The translations under genes and the position numbers were made by a program. This document shows, one piece after another, positions 50,195-53,131 of a stretch of 53,131 nucleotides of DNA. The notes beneath the pieces were generated by a model that worked only from the letters and a program-made list of their open reading frames with translations, did no database searches and had not been told where the DNA came from. Each line of letters opens with the position of its first letter. Within the stretch, counting starts at the first letter, position 1. Source of the DNA: Alphaproteobacteria bacterium (GTDB taxonomy: Bacteria; Pseudomonadota; Alphaproteobacteria; RF32; CAG-239); the NCBI GenBank assembly GCA_017477185.1, contig JAFUXF010000004.1:1-53131 (forward strand), given 5' to 3'.

Positions 50195-51433
50195 ATGTTC
50201 AAAGATAAATATCTTGATATGGAAAAAATCATTACGGACAAGGCTGTTCTCAGACTATTTGATGTTGTCGAAAAACATGGCGGCGTTTTGCGTTTTGTCG
50301 GTGGTGCCGTGCGTGATGCTTTGGCCGGTCGGCAAGGTTTTGATTTGGATTTAGCTACAGATATGTCGCCCGATGAATTGGTGGAAACCTGTGAGGAAAA
50401 TAATATCAAAACTATTCCCATTGGAATTAAATATGGAACAGTTGGTGTCGTTATCAATGATAAAGTTTTAGAAATAACATCGTTGCGTAAGGATATTAAA
50501 ACAGACGGGCGTCATGCAGAAGTTGAGTTTACAACGGATTGGCAGGAAGATGCATCACGTCGTGACTTGACAATTAATGCCGTTTATGCCGATGAAAAAG
50601 GTAATGTTTTTGATTATTATAACGGAATCGATGATTTAGAGAAAGGCGTCGTGCGTTTTATCGGGAATCCGGCACATCGAATCCAAGAAGATTATTTGCG
50701 TATTTTACGCTTTTTCCGATTCTATTCGATTTTCGGTAAAGGTGAAATTGACGCAAAAGCACTGGCGGCTTGTCGCAATAATCAAGCCGGTTTGAAGAAG
50801 ATTTCAATTGAGCGGGTGCGTGATGAGTTGGCTAAAATAATGGTTACGCCGAATGTTATTAAAACAATGAAAATTATTATTGATAATGATATTCTTGGCT
50901 ATATTTTGCCTAAAGCACCACATTTTACTTGTTTAGAAAGGCTTATTACATTAGTGCGTAAAGAAAGCCTTGATGAATCGGCATTACGACGGCTTTTTAT
51001 TTTATATTTACCTAATGAGAAATTGGCTGAAAGTTTTGCGAATCGCTTGAAACTGAGTAAAAAACAGAAGGAGTTATTTGTCAGTTGGGCGCGCTATAAT
51101 CCTAGTCTGAATACTTTTATGGATAAAATTTCTTTGCAAAAACTATTATATGAGCAAGGACGTGAATTTTGTTATCATCGTTTTATCCTAAAATGCGCAG
51201 AAACAGGGATTGTTCCGCGTGAATTTCATGAAGTATTGGATAATATTGCATCATTACCGATTGCCGTGTTTCCTCTTAAAGGACGTGATTTAATCAAAGC
51301 AGGGGTCGAAGATAATCGTAAAATCGGGCAAATCTTAAAAATGCTGGAACATTTGTGGATTGAGAGCGGTTTTGTTTTGAGTAAAGATGAATTATTAGCA
51401 CAAGTTCATCATGATTTAAAAGAGATTCTGTAA
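50195..51433 (+). CDS. cca: CCA-adding enzyme / poly(A) polymerase family tRNA nucleotidyltransferase
   Basis: The 412-residue protein has the class II nucleotidyltransferase head: FVGGAVRDALAGRQGFDLDLATD, with catalytic D50 and D52, then GTVGVVINDKVLEITSLRKD, RRDLTINAVY and RILRFFRFYS. This is the bacterial CCA-adding pattern. It adds or repairs CCA at tRNA 3' ends. ATG 50195 follows AAAGG; other in-frame starts are 50165 and 50219. It is followed by a terminator. Confidence 0.92.
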   Translation: MFKDKYLDMEKIITDKAVLRLFDVVEKHGGVLRFVGGAVRDALAGRQGFDLDLATDMSPDELVETCEENNIKTIPIGIKYGTVGVVINDKVLEITSLRKDIKTDGRHAEVEFTTDWQEDASRRDLTINAVYADEKGNVFDYYNGIDDLEKGVVRFIGNPAHRIQEDYLRILRFFRFYSIFGKGEIDAKALAACRNNQAGLKKISIERVRDELAKIMVTPNVIKTMKIIIDNDILGYILPKAPHFTCLERLITLVRKESLDESALRRLFILYLPNEKLAESFANRLKLSKKQKELFVSWARYNPSLNTFMDKISLQKLLYEQGREFCYHRFILKCAETGIVPREFHEVLDNIASLPIAVFPLKGRDLIKAGVEDNRKIGQILKMLEHLWIESGFVLSKDELLAQVHHDLKEIL

Positions 51434-51439
51434 AAATAA

Positions 51440-51464
51440 AGCCCTCTTTGAGGAGGGCTTTGCG
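51440..51464. terminator. Terminator between cca and the partial gene
   Basis: aaagccctc and gagggcttt form a stem with a 7-nt loop, between convergent genes. Confidence 0.8.
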
Positions 51465-53131
51465 TTATGGCTCAAGTTGTTTTCTTTTAAGAGCTTCTTT
51501 TATTGCCAGTTTATCGAAAGTTTTTGGTTCTGAAGCACGTTTTTGCTCTTTTGCTTTGATACCGGTATCAATTTGTTCAAGCAGGGTATTATTACCGCCT
51601 TTAGCACGGAGTTTTTCTCGAGTGGCACGGGTGCGAGCCTGTGCCTTTTCGGCTTTTTGTCGTGCTTGTTTTTGAGCTTCTTGAGCTAAAGGTTCTTCCT
51701 GAGCTTGTTTTTTGTTTTTCAGATTTTGAGCCATAACCATCTTGGCGTCGCCGAAGATTTTTTCTCCTTCAGCCATTTTATCTAATTTTTTAATTTGGTC
51801 TTGACCGAAAGGCTCATTGATATAATTTTTCAGTTCTAATTTTTCTAACGGTTGCGGAGAAGCGGTAAAAATTTGCTCGGCAAGCTGAGCTTGTACATCA
51901 TCATGCCCGTTTTTATAGAAAAATTTTTGTGTCAGGCCTTTGATCGTTTCGTCATTTTGTTTAGCATTATCGGCTTGGTGTTGCGATTGTGTTTTTGTTT
52001 CGGGCGAAAGCATTTTGCCGTCATATTTTTTTAATTCGTCCCAATCAGAGTCGCGAGTCAAATCAGTTAACGCCTGATTGAAGATGCTAATCGCATAATT
52101 AAACTTTTGGCGTTGCTCTTCTTTACGCGGTGCAAACATAGATGCCATAAAGCTCGGTTTCTCAATATCTGAAAGTCCGTTTGCTTCATACATCATGCCG
52201 GAGGAGATACATCTAGCTAAGTGAGCGGAAATAAGTTGTTCAACATTTTCAGGTTTATAAGGTTGTTCATCTTTGGCTTCAAAATTTTGGTTTTTACTGC
52301 ACTTTTGGATTTCCTGATAGGCTTTTTGTAATTTTCCGATTTTTTCATTAACTGTTGTTTTGCTCTTATTTTCTTTATAGGCAATTTCTTTGACTACCTC
52401 AACTTTTTTATAAGTTTCTACACGTTGCCCTGCTAATTGCTTTTCGTCTTCATAACGCATATCAAGAATATTCAAAACATCTTGTGCAGAATAATCTTGT
52501 CCGGTCAGTTTTTTGAGTTCGGCTTTTTGCTCAGGGGTAAAGTCTTTCTTTTGCTGAACGGCATCACTGGCGAGAATTGCAAAGTTGCGAGACATTTCTT
52601 TTGTTTTGTCCGTAGGTTGTCCTTCCATTTCTAATCTGAAATATATGGTATCAGCCTTAAATGCAACTTCCGAGCGGGCTAAGATGGCTTGTTTTTCTTT
52701 ACCAGTCAGACCTTTGTTATGTTCGCTGACATAACTGCTGGTAAAATCGCCTACTTCATATTTTTCCGGTTTTAGAATTTTGTCACGGTCCATAATTCCT
52801 TTAGTTTTCCAGTTCGGGTTCACTTTGTCTGAATTGCTGTAACGGTTGATGGTGTCAATATCCTGCTGGGTGACTTGGCGGGTATAATAACCGTCTTTAT
52901 CTGTATCTAAAACAAGTTGCATCGCTTGTGCAGAGAGATTTTTGGCATTGCCGTTGGTGATATCGTGTTGTGCGGTTTTGAGGTTAACATCTGCCAATAA
53001 ACCAATAATAGAGCCTTCAGGTATTTCATTAAAGGATTGTACGCCGTACAATTCACAACAAACGCTTTGAAAGCCGGCGTTAGCAGAATTTTTATTTCTT
53101 TTTTGTGATTCTTTAATTAAAAAGTCACGGA
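51465..53131 (-). CDS. Large glutamine/lysine-rich hypothetical protein, 5' end outside the window
   Basis: The frame is open to the window edge, so at least 555 residues belong to it. The visible part is rich in Q, K, E and A with long helical stretches, including a C-terminal low-complexity coiled coil (QKQARQKAEKAQARTRATREKLRAK). No signal peptide, membrane helix or catalytic motif is visible in this portion. The segment LVLDTDKDGYYTR resembles a short calcium-binding-like loop but is alone. I do not recognise a family. Confidence 0.65.
   Translation of the reverse strand, partial: RDFLIKESQKRNKNSANAGFQSVCCELYGVQSFNEIPEGSIIGLLADVNLKTAQHDITNGNAKNLSAQAMQLVLDTDKDGYYTRQVTQQDIDTINRYSNSDKVNPNWKTKGIMDRDKILKPEKYEVGDFTSSYVSEHNKGLTGKEKQAILARSEVAFKADTIYFRLEMEGQPTDKTKEMSRNFAILASDAVQQKKDFTPEQKAELKKLTGQDYSAQDVLNILDMRYEDEKQLAGQRVETYKKVEVVKEIAYKENKSKTTVNEKIGKLQKAYQEIQKCSKNQNFEAKDEQPYKPENVEQLISAHLARCISSGMMYEANGLSDIEKPSFMASMFAPRKEEQRQKFNYAISIFNQALTDLTRDSDWDELKKYDGKMLSPETKTQSQHQADNAKQNDETIKGLTQKFFYKNGHDDVQAQLAEQIFTASPQPLEKLELKNYINEPFGQDQIKKLDKMAEGEKIFGDAKMVMAQNLKNKKQAQEEPLAQEAQKQARQKAEKAQARTRATREKLRAKGGNNTLLEQIDTGIKAKEQKRASEPKTFDKLAIKEALKRKQLEP

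Noticed and set aside
50071..50457. Minus-strand reading frame across the cca start
   Set aside because: It is antisense to the well-supported cca gene.

Overview
The window looks like part of the chromosome of a low-GC alphaproteobacterium. The evidence is a GapR (DUF2312) gene next to pyruvate kinase, an IalB-type exported protein, PtsP of the nitrogen PTS branch, and the order rpmH-rnpA-yidD-yidC-engB. The species cannot be named from the sequence; AT-rich gut or host-associated alphaproteobacteria are a reasonable guess.

Layout. Bases 1-2067 are core: the end of a structured transcript, gapR and pykA. Bases 2068-29625 form what I read as one integrated genomic island of about 27.5 kb. 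Its right end is an intact tRNA-Leu(GAG) gene on the minus strand. Its left end, just after the pykA terminator, carries an 18-nt copy of the 3' end of that tRNA inside a 26-bp direct repeat with one mismatch. A tyrosine recombinase gene sits beside the tRNA, as expected for such an element. Bases 29700-53131 are core again: prfA-hisS, rodZ, ptsP, pheST, rpmI-rplT, the rpmH-to-engB block, rpsB-tsf, rlmN-ialB, cca, and a few unknown genes.

Inside the island there are three parts. (1) The left end holds three and a half 33-bp tandem repeats, a DUF4143 AAA ATPase between 58-bp direct repeats, and a serine recombinase. (2) The middle (4.6-20.9 kb) is a surface-polysaccharide operon, all on the plus strand. 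It has a decayed rmlA, the dTDP-3-amino-sugar genes fdtA and fdtB about 13 kb apart, a beta-propeller protein, an ATP-grasp enzyme, an unusual ThDP-enzyme/HAD fusion, an acyltransferase with an 11-G tract near its 3' end, a FemAB/GNAT protein, two paralogous membrane-anchored alkaline-phosphatase-superfamily proteins around a small YLDPG protein and a methyltransferase, and two glycosyltransferases. (3) The right end (21-29.6 kb) is mobile-element machinery: DUF3768, a second DUF4143 ATPase between about 85-bp palindromic repeats, an AbiEi/AbiEii toxin-antitoxin pair with a shortened toxin, an SF3/D5-like helicase gene split by an in-frame amber codon, an interlocking set of inverted repeats upstream of it that can form two hairpins with complementary loops, a small unknown gene and the integrase.

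The most notable observations are the probable phase-variable (poly-G) acyltransferase, the tRNA-bounded island carrying a polysaccharide locus, the kissing-hairpin region in front of the interrupted helicase, the repeat-flanked DUF4143 ATPases, and a structured non-coding RNA candidate at 36.5-36.7 kb. All functional statements rest on motif recognition by eye; no database search was run.
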